64,000 nucleotides of DNA, taken from NCBI GenBank assembly GCA_943372215.1, contig CALRXU020000005.1, forward strand, positions 159,266-223,265, in the 5' to 3' direction. Position 1 is the first letter of the stretch, and each line of letters starts with the position of its first letter. The notes beneath the pieces were generated by a model. It had not been told where the DNA came from. It ran no database searches and was given only the letters and a program-made list of their open reading frames with translations. The position numbers were made by a program, and so were the translations under genes. Below are positions 1 through 8,098 of this stretch, piece after piece. This DNA comes from UBA6183 sp943372215. Lineage in GTDB: Bacteria > Bacteroidota > Bacteroidia > UKL13-3.

Positions 1-139
1 TTAACGAAACCTCTATGCCTTCTTCTTTTAAAGAACGGGCCGCCTGGCTTCCTGAATAGTCAAATTCACAAGCCTGACCAATGATAATTGGCCCGCTTCC
101 AATGATAAGAACTGATTTAATGCTGCTGTCTTTTGGCAT
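1..139 (-). CDS. carB: Carbamoyl-phosphate synthase large subunit, N-terminal fragment (cut by window edge)
   Basis: Only the first 46 codons are in the window; the gene runs off the left edge. The translation starts MPKDSSIKSVLIIGSGPIII and continues with GQACEFDYSGSQA, the strongly conserved opening of the carboxyphosphate (first ATP-grasp) half of CarB. The enzyme joins ammonia from CarA-bound glutamine, bicarbonate and two ATP into carbamoyl phosphate for pyrimidine and arginine synthesis in the cytoplasm. The ATG at 137-139 fits the family start exactly. A good Bacteroidota-type promoter lies about 70 bases upstream, and pyrF and pyrH, also pyrimidine genes, are elsewhere in the window. 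The rest of the protein cannot be judged. Confidence 0.93.
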   Translation of the reverse strand, partial: MPKDSSIKSVLIIGSGPIIIGQACEFDYSGSQAARSLKEEGIEVSL

Positions 140-206
140 GTTACTTTATGATTGAATTGTTTAAGCAACTTCTAAGGCATACTTAAACGTACACCTAAAA
201 ATTGGG

Positions 207-236
207 CAAAAATAAGGGAAAGCCTTAGTTTACAAA
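207..236 (-). promoter_or_regulatory. Predicted Bacteroidota-type promoter for carB
   Basis: Read on the minus strand, TTTG (233-236) is followed after 18 bases by TATTTTTG (207-214), a full match to the TAnnTTTG -7 element of the phylum's primary sigma factor. Transcription would start near position 200, giving a leader of about 60 bases before the carB ATG. I see nothing else definite in the 231 bases between carB and the hydrolase gene. Confidence 0.65.
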
Positions 237-370
237 ATGTAATATTCAAAAATTGAATATTAATGCTTTAATACAAGGGATTAGGAAATAAATATCAAAC
301 AGGTTCTTTAATATGCCTGTTGGTAATTAAGAGGATAACAGGATTCGGTTACAGGCATTAGGGTAAAATA

Positions 371-1000
371 TTATTGAATAAGCCTCAACAATACCTCTTG
401 CTTAACCTCATGTCCGCCTTCAAACGTAACAACACGGGCGTTTAGTCGGTGCATCAAATCAAACACTTGTTGGTGTTTTTCGGGTGTAATTAAGGGGTCT
501 TTAGTTCCGGTAACATAAGTAATAGGCAATGCCTTTATTTTAGCTGAAATCGGATTTGCTAATTCTGTGGCCAGATCTCCTGAATAGATAATAAAAGCAT
601 CAACGTTTAGGTTGCTTTGGTTCACAAACCGAGAGGCGGTTGCCACCCCTTGCGAAAACCCCAAAACAATAAATTTCACCCCAGCTTTTATTTGTAAAGA
701 AGCACATAACTTATTAAGATAGTTCAGGTAATCTGTTATTTCTACTTCTCGATCTTCGCTGGTCATCCAAGTTGCTGCAGGCTTGCCTCCAAAACCTTTG
801 GCATAAAATTTATTCAGCCCTTCTGGTGCAACAATAAAACGCGTGCCATCAACCAATGCATTAAATGGGATGATGAAATCCCTTGCCAGTTGTGCATACC
901 CATGCAATACCAGCCAAACTTCTTTGGTTTCTGTATTAAACTCGCCCAAGGTGAAATAGCGGGCGGTTTTAGCAACGATGATGTGGTGTTCTTGTGCCAA
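371..1000 (-). CDS. Alpha/beta hydrolase of the phospholipase/carboxylesterase type
   Basis: A 209-residue serine hydrolase of the small carboxylesterase/lysophospholipase group, probably cytoplasmic because no signal peptide is visible. The oxyanion-loop motif LHGYA is at 32-36, the nucleophile elbow GFSQG puts the catalytic serine at 116, and Asp168 (GTKDPL) and His197 (GGHE) complete the triad. The substrate is unknown; relatives act on short-chain esters or lysophospholipids. There is no ATG near the N-terminus. A TTG at 998-1000, two bases after the prfA stop, gives the right length, so translation is probably coupled to prfA. The frame upstream of it is occupied by prfA. Confidence 0.85.
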   Translation of the reverse strand: MAQEHHIIVAKTARYFTLGEFNTETKEVWLVLHGYAQLARDFIIPFNALVDGTRFIVAPEGLNKFYAKGFGGKPAATWMTSEDREVEITDYLNYLNKLCASLQIKAGVKFIVLGFSQGVATASRFVNQSNLNVDAFIIYSGDLATELANPISAKIKALPITYVTGTKDPLITPEKHQQVFDLMHRLNARVVTFEGGHEVKQEVLLRLIQ

Positions 1001-1002
1001 GG

Positions 1003-2076
1003 TTAAGCCAGGTTTCCCTCTTTTAGTCGCTCTGTATTCTCTGCAAACTGAAGCTTATCAATAAACTCTTGTACTTCACCATTCATTACATCAGGCAGGT
1101 TATATACCGTTAACCCAATTCTATGATCCGTTACTCGACCTTGTGGGTAATTATAGGTGCGTATTTTTGCAGAGCGATCACCCGTGGAAACCATGGTTTT
1201 GCGGGAGTTGGCGATTTTTTCATTATGCTTTTGCAGCTCAATTTCGTAGAGTTTGGTTCGCAACATTTGCATGGCACGTTCACGGTTGCCATTTTGAGTG
1301 CGCTCTACCTGACAAACCACCACAATACCCGAAGGGCGGTGCGTAAGCATTACCTTACTTTCAATCTTGTTTACATTCTGACCACCGGCACCTCCAGAAC
1401 GAGCCGTTTGCATATCAATATCAGCAGGATTTAATACCACATCCACCTCTTCTGCCTCTGGCAACACCACCACTGTTGCAGCAGAGGTATGTACCCTTCC
1501 TTGCGTTTCTGTGTCAGGTACACGTTGCACACGGTGCACACCGCTTTCGTATTTTAAGGTTCCATATACATCATCGCCCGATACCTCAATCACAATTTCC
1601 TTATAACCGCCTGCCGTCCCGTCTGTAAAGTCAATCACCTCTGTTTTCCAACCCTTTTGCTCGCAATAGCGCATGTACATCCGGTAAAGGTCTCCTGCAA
1701 AAATACTGGCTTCGTCTCCACCAGTTCCTCCTCGTATCTCCAGCACAGCATTCTTCTCATCTTCTGGGTCTTTAGGAACCAACATCATTCGAATTTCTTG
1801 TTCAAGAGGTTCAACCAAGGGGATTTGCTCTTCCAGTTCTGCCTTAGCCATTTCCCTTAGCTCATCGTCTTTTTCGTTACTCAGGATATTTTTATTGTTG
1901 TCTATGTTGCCAACCAAGTCACGGTATTCATAGTACTTGTCCACTATTTTTTGCAACTCTTTATACTCTCGGTTTAGTTGAGTAAAACGTTTCATATCAC
2001 TTACCACATCCGGCTGAGATAACATATCCTGAACCTGATCAAACCGAACTTTAAGTGTTTCTAATTTTTCTAACAT
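1003..2076 (-). CDS. prfA: Peptide chain release factor 1
   Basis: A 357-residue class I release factor. The GGQ motif that triggers peptidyl-tRNA hydrolysis is at 231-233 (SGGAGGQNVNK), and the codon-reading tripeptide is PDT at 187-189. The P-x-T form marks RF1, which reads UAA and UAG, as opposed to the SPF of RF2. The long N-terminal coiled-coil domain is intact and the length is normal. The ATG at 2074-2076 (MLEKLETLK) is preferred over an upstream in-frame TTG because family members start there. The stop abuts the TTG start of the hydrolase gene, so the two are probably co-transcribed. An 8-bp inverted repeat (2126-2146) lies upstream without a T tract. Confidence 0.97.
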   Translation of the reverse strand: MLEKLETLKVRFDQVQDMLSQPDVVSDMKRFTQLNREYKELQKIVDKYYEYRDLVGNIDNNKNILSNEKDDELREMAKAELEEQIPLVEPLEQEIRMMLVPKDPEDEKNAVLEIRGGTGGDEASIFAGDLYRMYMRYCEQKGWKTEVIDFTDGTAGGYKEIVIEVSGDDVYGTLKYESGVHRVQRVPDTETQGRVHTSAATVVVLPEAEEVDVVLNPADIDMQTARSGGAGGQNVNKIESKVMLTHRPSGIVVVCQVERTQNGNRERAMQMLRTKLYEIELQKHNEKIANSRKTMVSTGDRSAKIRTYNYPQGRVTDHRIGLTVYNLPDVMNGEVQEFIDKLQFAENTERLKEGNLA

Positions 2077-2164
2077 GATTATTAAATAAGGATGCGTACC
2101 CAACAAGTGGATACCAAATCAAAGCGCAAATTTCGTAAAAATTTGCTACACCGCCAACCGTTCT

Positions 2165-2968
2165 TTAATAGCTGTAGATATAAATACTATCAGGCTTTTG
2201 GAGGTATAAGCGTTCTTTTTCTATGCTCAGCTTAACCAAGGCCAGGGTGTCAGGCAGCGAAAACGATTGGCTTTGTGGCGTTTGCCAATTGTACCGGTTA
2301 AGTTTTCCATTGCCAAAGTAAAACAAATACTTTTCAAGCACTTTAACCTCGCTCACGCCTTTCACAGGAATGGTTTTGATGTAGCTGGCAAACACATCAA
2401 ACAACAAAATACCATTAACCGAGTCAACTACAAATACACGGTCATTGTTGTCAAACATATAATTTACTGTAGCACTCCCTGTAATGTACTGCCTAATATT
2501 TCCGCTTTCCTGCTCAACTTCGCTTGTTTTATTTACTTTTTTTAGTTGTAAATCACCCAAATCAAATACCCAAATATTGTTATCATAGGAGCGTGCAATG
2601 GCCGAGGCTTGAATAATATTGGCTTTGTTCAGGTTAATTTCACCACGAAAAGCCAGGTTATTATCTAAAAAAACCACCTTATTTAATTCTTTATAAAACA
2701 AATAGATTTCCATTGGATTGCTTGCATCCAGTTGTGTAATGTTACCAATATAATTGTAGTTGAGTGTGCTTAATAACTTGCCGTTTCTGCTGTATTTATA
2801 TAACTGGTTGGTGTTGGTAACCACATAAAGATTTCCAAGGTTATCGGTATGCATAAATTTCACATTTAACCTTAGGCTGCTGATAATAGCATAATTTTGC
2901 TCAGCCCTGTTAAAGGTAAAAGCCATACAACAAAGCCATACAAACAAAACGATACCAAGTTTACGCAT
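2165..2968 (-). CDS. Exported beta-propeller-like protein of unknown function
   Basis: A 267-residue protein with an N-terminal hydrophobic signal (residues 4-18) and a body of short repeated beta-rich segments (GNLYVVTNTNQLYKYSRNG, NNIWVFDLGDLQLKKV, DRVFVVDSVNGILLFDV). The pattern resembles a six-bladed NHL/TolB-type propeller. I recognise no catalytic residues. The ATG at 2966-2968 overlaps the lpxH stop by 8 bases (ATGCGTAA), so it is translated with lpxH. An in-frame TTG two codons upstream is less likely. The tight coupling to a lipid A gene hints at an envelope role, but that is inference only. A lipoprotein is possible (two Cys near residue 14), although the lipobox is poor. Confidence 0.75.
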   Translation of the reverse strand: MRKLGIVLFVWLCCMAFTFNRAEQNYAIISSLRLNVKFMHTDNLGNLYVVTNTNQLYKYSRNGKLLSTLNYNYIGNITQLDASNPMEIYLFYKELNKVVFLDNNLAFRGEINLNKANIIQASAIARSYDNNIWVFDLGDLQLKKVNKTSEVEQESGNIRQYITGSATVNYMFDNNDRVFVVDSVNGILLFDVFASYIKTIPVKGVSEVKVLEKYLFYFGNGKLNRYNWQTPQSQSFSLPDTLALVKLSIEKERLYLQKPDSIYIYSY

Positions 2969-3713
2969 GTTCAAACGTTTTTAGAGATAAGGTGCTACCA
3001 TCAAACACAGCATAAGTAAAATACGACATCCAGTCGCCAAGATTTACATAAGAGCTGGCTGTTGTTATTGGTTTTATCATGGGTAAGTGGCGATGTCCGA
3101 ACACAAAATAATCAACGTGTTGTTGTGTTAGGAATTGTTTGGCATACAACATTAAATACTCTTTATCGTCACCATAATACGTGGCGTTCTCTGTAAAGGT
3201 ATGCTTTTTACTGTTAGCAGAGAACCAATTGGCTATACGGATTCCAACATTGGGGTGAAAAAAGGCAAAAAGGCGTTGAAAGAAGTAGTTTCTATAAATC
3301 CCTAAAATGAATTTAAACCAACGTTGGTCAGGACCCAAACCATCTCCATGAGCAATATGGAAAACCTTTTCGCCTAACGTAATTGTTATTGGTTTATCAT
3401 ACACCTTACACCCTAATTCTTGCTCCAAATAGCCAAATTGCCACAAATCATGATTTCCATGAAACAAATGTAAACGGATACCTGCATCACTTAACTCTGC
3501 TAACTTCCCTAACAAACGGGTAAATCCTTTAGGAACAACAGTTTTAAACTCAAACCAAAAATCAAAAATATCACCTACAATGTACACATCAGTGGCATCA
3601 TGCTTAATTTCATCCAACCAGCGCACAATACGTTTTTCACGGCCTAGGCTGGTTTTATAATCAGGCACGCCTAAATGAAAATCGGAAGCAAAATATACAC
3701 GAAGAGGCTTCAA
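2961..3713 (-). CDS. lpxH: UDP-2,3-diacylglucosamine diphosphatase (LpxH-type metallophosphoesterase)
   Basis: A 250-residue calcineurin-like phosphoesterase that would cleave UDP-2,3-diacylglucosamine to lipid X, the fourth step of lipid A synthesis, at the inner face of the inner membrane. All metal-binding motifs are visible: DFHLG (D11, H13), GDIFDFW (D48), GNHD (86-89), AHGDG (H122) and GHRH (206-209). The amphipathic region rich in Phe/Trp at 132-165 fits the lipid-binding lid. The only start that keeps the first beta strand is a TTG at 3711-3713; there is no ATG nearby. It overlaps the downstream propeller gene by 8 bases. Confidence 0.9.
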   Translation of the reverse strand: MKPLRVYFASDFHLGVPDYKTSLGREKRIVRWLDEIKHDATDVYIVGDIFDFWFEFKTVVPKGFTRLLGKLAELSDAGIRLHLFHGNHDLWQFGYLEQELGCKVYDKPITITLGEKVFHIAHGDGLGPDQRWFKFILGIYRNYFFQRLFAFFHPNVGIRIANWFSANSKKHTFTENATYYGDDKEYLMLYAKQFLTQQHVDYFVFGHRHLPMIKPITTASSYVNLGDWMSYFTYAVFDGSTLSLKTFEHA

Positions 3714-3746
3714 TATGAAGGAAATTTAAGTAACAAAACTAGTGAA

Positions 3747-4418
3747 TTATGATGCTGATTGGTGCTGGTCATCAATTAAAAAAACAAACAACTCTTTAGG
3801 GCCATGTGCCCCAATTACCAAGGTTCGTTCGATATCTGCTGTGCGGCTTGGTCCGGTTGTAAAACAAAGCATGCTAGGGATATTTCTACCGTATTTATTT
3901 TTAATGTGCAACATGGCATCTTTTAGCTCCATAACAACCTGAGAAGTGTAAGCCACAACAATGTGTACTTGCGGGAAAATGGTGAGTTGTCGGCTATTTT
4001 TAGTAGAACTCATCAATATGCTGCCTGTCCGCGCTATCAAACCCTCACAGGTGGTAATGCCTACCTGGGCTTTTTCTAACATTTTTTTATCACCAATAAA
4101 GGCAACCCCTGATTCTTTAAACTGTTGTTGCAGTTCCTGTTCCCAACAATGTAAGTTTTTAAAACGCTTTCGTTCAACAAGGGTGAGCATTTTATCAATA
4201 AAGTCAAATTTATTGTCGCAGAAAACAAATTGACCATGTTCTTGCGTAAAGTTGCGGGCAAAAGTCTCTAAAAGAGGTTCCTCATTCTTTGGTTGAGCAT
4301 ACAGATTACTTTCAAGGTCAATGTTGGTGTACATTGCCTTTGCCTTAAAAATAAGGGCCTGACGCACTTTTTTTAAGATTTTCTCCTTTGCGGTTGTTGT
4401 ATTTTGCTCAATTGCCAC
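3747..4418 (-). CDS. lutC: LutC/YkgG-family LUD-domain protein
   Basis: A 223-residue LUD-domain protein. The family hallmarks are GLIARTGSILMSS (126-138) and the C-terminal GPSRTADIERTLVIGAHGP. In Bacillus-type operons LutC works with LutA and LutB to oxidise L-lactate to pyruvate. Here neither partner is adjacent, so this is an orphan copy, as is common in Bacteroidota, and its real role is open. Translation starts at a GTG (4416-4418). The gene is separated from lpxH by 33 bases and may be transcribed with it. The 99 bases upstream are AT-rich, and I found no convincing promoter in them. Confidence 0.85.
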   Translation of the reverse strand: MAIEQNTTTAKEKILKKVRQALIFKAKAMYTNIDLESNLYAQPKNEEPLLETFARNFTQEHGQFVFCDNKFDFIDKMLTLVERKRFKNLHCWEQELQQQFKESGVAFIGDKKMLEKAQVGITTCEGLIARTGSILMSSTKNSRQLTIFPQVHIVVAYTSQVVMELKDAMLHIKNKYGRNIPSMLCFTTGPSRTADIERTLVIGAHGPKELFVFLIDDQHQSAS

Positions 4419-4517
4419 AGCAGCAAGTTAATTATTATCAATAAAACAAAAAAGCAACGATAAAAAGCAGGTACTTCAATAAAACATGATCTTAGTGAAA
4501 CAATTGATTGTGATCAT

Positions 4518-5371
4518 TTGAAAACACAGGTACTTACCTATTTACTATTGGCTTCTATTGCAGCCAATGCGCAGCTTACACCAGTAAAGCCGTTAAAACT
4601 TAAAAAGGAATTGGTGGAGGTTCCACAACGGTTTAAGCTGGTAATGAGTGATAGCTTTTGGGTGAATATACCCAAAGGTTATCGGGCGGGGATTTTTTTA
4701 CCGGAGGTTTAGGAAACCCACGGTTTATTAGCTTTAATCCTAAAGGAGAGCTCCACTTGTCAGACTACAACCATGGTAAAATATACGCATTGCCGGACAC
4801 CAACAATGAATGGGATAGCAGATACCCTATTGGTAGCTTCAAACGGCTTTACCATTAACCATGATGTAAAGTTTTTAACGGCAGCATGTATGTTACAGAG
4901 CAACAAAAAGTATGGAAACTAACCGATTTAAATAATGACGGGATTTATGAGGTAAGGACTTTATTTATTGACAGCCTCGGTACCAAAGCCGCTCAACCTG
5001 TTGGCGGTCATGTAACGCGATCTTTGGCTTTTGACTTTGTGAATAATAAAGGGGAGGTGTTTATGAATAGCGGTGGTGGTTACGCCTTTATTTTGCAGAT
5101 ATATCCTATTGTGTCGCCTGTTGGGTTGAACCCCATACCTGAAATACCCGAAATAAAGATTTTCCCTAACCCTGCTAACCACGTCATCTCCGTTCAAGCA
5201 AATGAGTTTTCTGGAAAAAATGTATAATGTGTTGGCAAATGTGTTTATGTTGGAAAAAGTACGGATGGTAATTTCTTCATTGACAGTTCTTTATTGCCAA
5301 ATGGTTCATACCACATTGTTATTAATAGCAGAGAATATTTGATACAACAAAAAGTAAACGTCAATCGTTAG
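4518..5371 (+). pseudogene. Decayed gene for a secreted sorbosone-dehydrogenase-like propeller with a type IX sorting tail
   Basis: Three overlapping frames make one broken gene. It opens with a signal peptide (MKTQVLTYLLLASIAANAQ). After a frame change at the T7 run 4693-4699 it continues as FFTGGLGNPRFISFNPKG, changes frame again near 4800-4811 (GIADTLLVASNG) and at the T5 run 4872-4876 (SMYVTEQQKVWKLTDLNN), then reads TRSLAFDF. These match the blades of L-sorbosone dehydrogenase-like, PQQ-type beta-propellers. The end has IKIFPNP and LPNGSYHIVIN, a type A sorting domain for the type IX secretion system, but an in-frame TAA at 5225-5227 interrupts it. Most of the propeller after GHVTRSLAF is missing. 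This is a remnant, not a set of small genes. Confidence 0.8.
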
Positions 5372-5378
5372 TAGGCAT

Positions 5379-5419
5379 AAAAAAAACAGGCTGTTTCACC
5401 GCAGTGAAACAGCCTGTTT
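5379..5419 (-). terminator. Intrinsic terminator after tsf
   Basis: A perfect 16-bp stem (5384-5399 with 5404-5419, loop CGCA) is followed, in the minus-strand sense, by eight T (A-run 5379-5386 on the plus strand). It sits 22 bases past the tsf stop and closes the ribosomal-protein/EF-Ts operon. The plus-strand pseudogene also ends just before it. Confidence 0.9.
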
Positions 5420-5441
5420 ACCTAAAATAAGTTATCTAAAA

Positions 5442-6272
5442 CTATAAAGAAACGCGTTTGAAAGCAGTTACGGTAAGTCCTTTTTCGGCCTTATCTAACA
5501 TTTGCGCAACGTTTAAGCTGCTATCTTTAACAAACTCTTGGTTTAACAAGGTAGATTCTTTGTAAAACTTAGCCAATTTGCCTTGGGCTATTTTCTCAAT
5601 CATGTTTTCTGGTTTGCCTTCTGCACGAACCTGATCTTTGGCAATTTCCAACTCACGTTCAATGATGCTTGAATCAACACCATCTTTATCAATAGCAGAT
5701 GGATTTAAAGCAGCAACTTGCATAGCAGCATCTTTTCCAGCCACAAAATTGGTATCATTAGGCTCATTGTTTAATGAAACCAATACGCCAAGTCTATTGG
5801 CAGCATGGATATAAGCCACCACATTTGTTCCTTCAACCACTTCGTATTTTACCACATCAATTTTTTCACCGATTTTACCAACTTGTTCAATCAATCTTTC
5901 GCTAAGTGGCAATCCGCCCATATCTAATGCTTTTAATGCATCAGCTGAAGCTGGTTTGTGGGCCAAAGCCAAATCAGCAATGCTGTGAGCAAACTTCACA
6001 AAGTCTTCGTTTTTAGCAACAAAGTCAGTTTCGCAACTTAATTGAATAATAACACCCAATTTACGGTCAGATGTAGTTTTAGCAATAATTGCACCTTCTT
6101 TGGCGTCTCTATCTGCGCGGGCAGCACTAACTTTTGCGCCTTTTTTGCGAAGAAAATCAACGGCAGCATCCATATCTCCATTGGTTTCTGTGAGGGCTTT
6201 TTTACAGTCCATCATACCTGCGCCTGTCATTTGGCGCAATTTGTTAACATCAGCAGCACTAATAGTACTCAT
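5442..6272 (-). CDS. tsf: Translation elongation factor Ts
   Basis: A 276-residue guanine-nucleotide exchange factor for EF-Tu. The N-terminal UBA-like domain (ADVNKLRQMTGAGMMDCKKAL, about 7-27) and the core motif CETDFVAKNEDF (T82-D83-F84-V85), which inserts into the EF-Tu G domain, are both clear. Length and domain order are normal for the phylum, with two core subdomains followed by a C-terminal helix. The ATG is at 6270-6272. It lies downstream of rpsB, as in most bacteria, but a strong hairpin with a T run lies between them, so tsf output may depend on read-through or on its own promoter. Confidence 0.97.
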   Translation of the reverse strand: MSTISAADVNKLRQMTGAGMMDCKKALTETNGDMDAAVDFLRKKGAKVSAARADRDAKEGAIIAKTTSDRKLGVIIQLSCETDFVAKNEDFVKFAHSIADLALAHKPASADALKALDMGGLPLSERLIEQVGKIGEKIDVVKYEVVEGTNVVAYIHAANRLGVLVSLNNEPNDTNFVAGKDAAMQVAALNPSAIDKDGVDSSIIERELEIAKDQVRAEGKPENMIEKIAQGKLAKFYKESTLLNQEFVKDSSLNVAQMLDKAEKGLTVTAFKRVSL

Positions 6273-6322
6273 TGTGGTATTAAATTTATTTGATGATTAA
6301 ATTATGTTTAGCTTTTTCTAAC

Positions 6323-6349
6323 AAAAATCGGCCTTGCGGGCCGATTTTT
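6323..6349 (-). terminator. Hairpin with T tract between rpsB and tsf (terminator or attenuator)
   Basis: An 11-bp perfect stem, AAAAATCGGCC (6323-6333) with GGCCGATTTTT (6339-6349), loop TTGCG. On the minus strand it ends in five T and lies 10 bases after the rpsB stop. It has the form of an intrinsic terminator and could make expression of rpsB exceed that of tsf. Confidence 0.75.
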
Positions 6350-6358
6350 AAGAATGAA

Positions 6359-7102
6359 TTATGCTTCTTGAGTTTCCTCTACTTTTTCTTTATCGGCCTC
6401 AGATTCTTTTTCTTTTTTGCGCTCGCTTAATCCTTCTACAATGGCATCCGTTACAACACGTGCAATTAATGCAATTGATTTGGCAGCATCATCATTAGCT
6501 GGGATTGGGAAATCAACCACTGTAGGATCAGAGTTGGTATCAACCATAGCAAATGTAGGGATATTTAACTTTTGAGCTTCTGCAATAGCAATGTGCTCAC
6601 GCTTAATATCAACAATAAATAATGCAGCTGGCAAGCGGTTCAAGTCAGCTATACCCCCTAAAACACGGGCTAACTTTTCTTTTTCGCGCTCCACCATTAA
6701 GCGTTCTTTTTTAGCCATGTTGGCATAAGTGCCATCAGTAGCCATTTTATCAAGTGTTTGTAACTTCTTGATTGATTTACGAACCGTGGTAAAGTTAGTT
6801 AACATACCACCTAACCAACGCTCGGTTACAAAAGGCATGTTTACTCTTTTCGCTTCGTTTTCAATCATTTCTTTTGCTTGCTTTTTGGTAGCAACAAAAA
6901 GAATTTTACGACCTGATTTTACGATGTTTTTGATGGCATTTGCGGCCTCTTCAAGCTTAACAGCAGTTTTGTTAAGGTCAATAAGGTGGATTCCATTCTT
7001 CTCCATAAAAATGTAAGGAGCCATCTTTGGATTCCATTTGCGGGTTAAGTGACCGAAGTGCACGCCCGCTTCCAACAACTCTTGTTGTGTGATTTGTGAC
7101 AT
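6359..7102 (-). CDS. rpsB: 30S ribosomal protein S2
   Basis: A 247-residue S2. Family motifs are present: LLEAGVHFGHLTRKWNPKM near the start (10-28), NGIHLIDLNKT (36-46), RWLGGMLTNFTTVR (about 96-109) and the conserved stretch VDTNSDPTVVDFPIPANDDA (about 183-202). The C-terminus carries a Lys/Glu-rich tail (SERKKEKESEADKEKVEETQEA, split here by family variation), which is usual in Bacteroidota. The start is the ATG at 7100-7102. It follows rpsI by 24 bases in the rplM-rpsI-rpsB operon and is followed by a terminator-like hairpin before tsf. Confidence 0.98.
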   Translation of the reverse strand: MSQITQQELLEAGVHFGHLTRKWNPKMAPYIFMEKNGIHLIDLNKTAVKLEEAANAIKNIVKSGRKILFVATKKQAKEMIENEAKRVNMPFVTERWLGGMLTNFTTVRKSIKKLQTLDKMATDGTYANMAKKERLMVEREKEKLARVLGGIADLNRLPAALFIVDIKREHIAIAEAQKLNIPTFAMVDTNSDPTVVDFPIPANDDAAKSIALIARVVTDAIVEGLSERKKEKESEADKEKVEETQEA

Positions 7103-7126
7103 ATAGTTTTTATTACTGAATAGAGA

Positions 7127-7513
7127 CTAACGTTTAACGAACTGGAAGCGTTTACGGGCTTTCTTCTGTCCCGGCTTCTTACGTTCAACCATTCTAGGGT
7201 CGCGGGTCATTAAACCCTCAGCTTTTAAAGCTGGCTTAAGTTCTGCGTTATGCAAAACTAAGGCTCTGGCAACACCCAATTTAATGGCATCTGCTTGGCC
7301 TGCAACACCTCCGCCATTCACATTACACGTAACGTCAAACTGACCCATCGTGTTTGTTACTTCAAACGGTTGAAATATGCTGTGTTGCAATACAATAGTA
7401 GGGAAGTAAGTTTTTGACTCACGTCCGTTTATTTCAAATTTTCCTGTGCCAGGGGTAATGTAAACCCTTGCAACAGAGGTTTTTCTTCTACCTAATGCGT
7501 TTATAACTTCCAT
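7127..7513 (-). CDS. rpsI: 30S ribosomal protein S9
   Basis: A 128-residue S9, cytoplasmic, part of the 30S head. It opens with NALGRRKTSVARVYITPG, has the family motif GGGVAGQADAIKLGVARAL (about 67-85), and ends in the basic tail KKARKRFQFVKR, whose last Lys-Arg reaches the P-site tRNA. The ATG is at 7511-7513. The gene starts 3 bases after the rplM stop, the standard rplM-rpsI pair. Confidence 0.98.
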   Translation of the reverse strand: MEVINALGRRKTSVARVYITPGTGKFEINGRESKTYFPTIVLQHSIFQPFEVTNTMGQFDVTCNVNGGGVAGQADAIKLGVARALVLHNAELKPALKAEGLMTRDPRMVERKKPGQKKARKRFQFVKR

Positions 7514-7516
7514 TTC

Positions 7517-7960
7517 TTAGAATTTTAATACTTTCGGTTGTTGAGCACTATGAGGATGCTCACTGCCTGCATAAACAAAAAGGTTTCTGAAGATTTCACG
7601 ACCAAGTTTGTTGTTTGGAAGCATACCTTCAATAGCATGTTCAACAGCATAGGTAGGACGTTTAACCATCATATCCTTAGCGGTTACGAAGCGTTGCCCC
7701 CCAGGATGCCCTGAGTAAAACACGTATTCCTTGTCGTTCATTTTGTTTCCGGTAAAACGAATCTTATCAGCATTGATAATAATTACGTTGTCACCGCAAT
7801 CAACATGCGGGGTAAAGCTAGTTTTGTGCTTACCTCTTAAAATGTTTGCCAACTTAGTAGCAAAACGTCCAACTGTTTGGCCTTCAGCATCAAACACAAA
7901 CCACTCTTTAGTAACAGTAGCTTTATTGGCCGATTTTGTTTTATAACTTAATGTATCCAC
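7517..7960 (-). CDS. rplM: 50S ribosomal protein L13
   Basis: A 147-residue L13. The motifs DAEGQTVGRFATKLANILRG (about 25-44), YSGHPGG and AVEHAIEGMLPNNKLGR are those of the family. The start MDTLSYKTKSANKATV is the usual Bacteroidota N-terminus and is encoded by a GTG at 7958-7960. It is the first gene of the rplM-rpsI-rpsB(-tsf) operon, preceded by a consensus promoter about 28 bases upstream. Confidence 0.98.
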   Translation of the reverse strand: MDTLSYKTKSANKATVTKEWFVFDAEGQTVGRFATKLANILRGKHKTSFTPHVDCGDNVIIINADKIRFTGNKMNDKEYVFYSGHPGGQRFVTAKDMMVKRPTYAVEHAIEGMLPNNKLGREIFRNLFVYAGSEHPHSAQQPKVLKF

Positions 7961-7987
7961 GTCCTATAAGTTTAGTTTTAGGGGTGG

Positions 7988-8018
7988 CAAAAGTACGGTA
8001 TCATTTTATAATTCACAA
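7988..8018 (-). promoter_or_regulatory. Predicted promoter of the rplM operon
   Basis: On the minus strand TTG (8016-8018), 20 bases, then TACTTTTG (7988-7995), an exact TAnnTTTG match. The start of transcription would lie near 7981, about 20 bases before the rplM GTG. It is one of the clearest promoters in the window. Confidence 0.75.
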
Positions 8019-8098
8019 CTAAATGTGCAAAAAATTGAAAAGAAAATACTTGCTACTCTAAAAAATTACACAATCAGGGTAGAAATCGGGCAAAAGAA

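Noticed and set aside
4518..5227. Three separate small plus-strand genes
   Set aside because: Their translations join into one sorbosone-dehydrogenase-like protein after frame correction, so they are pieces of one pseudogene.
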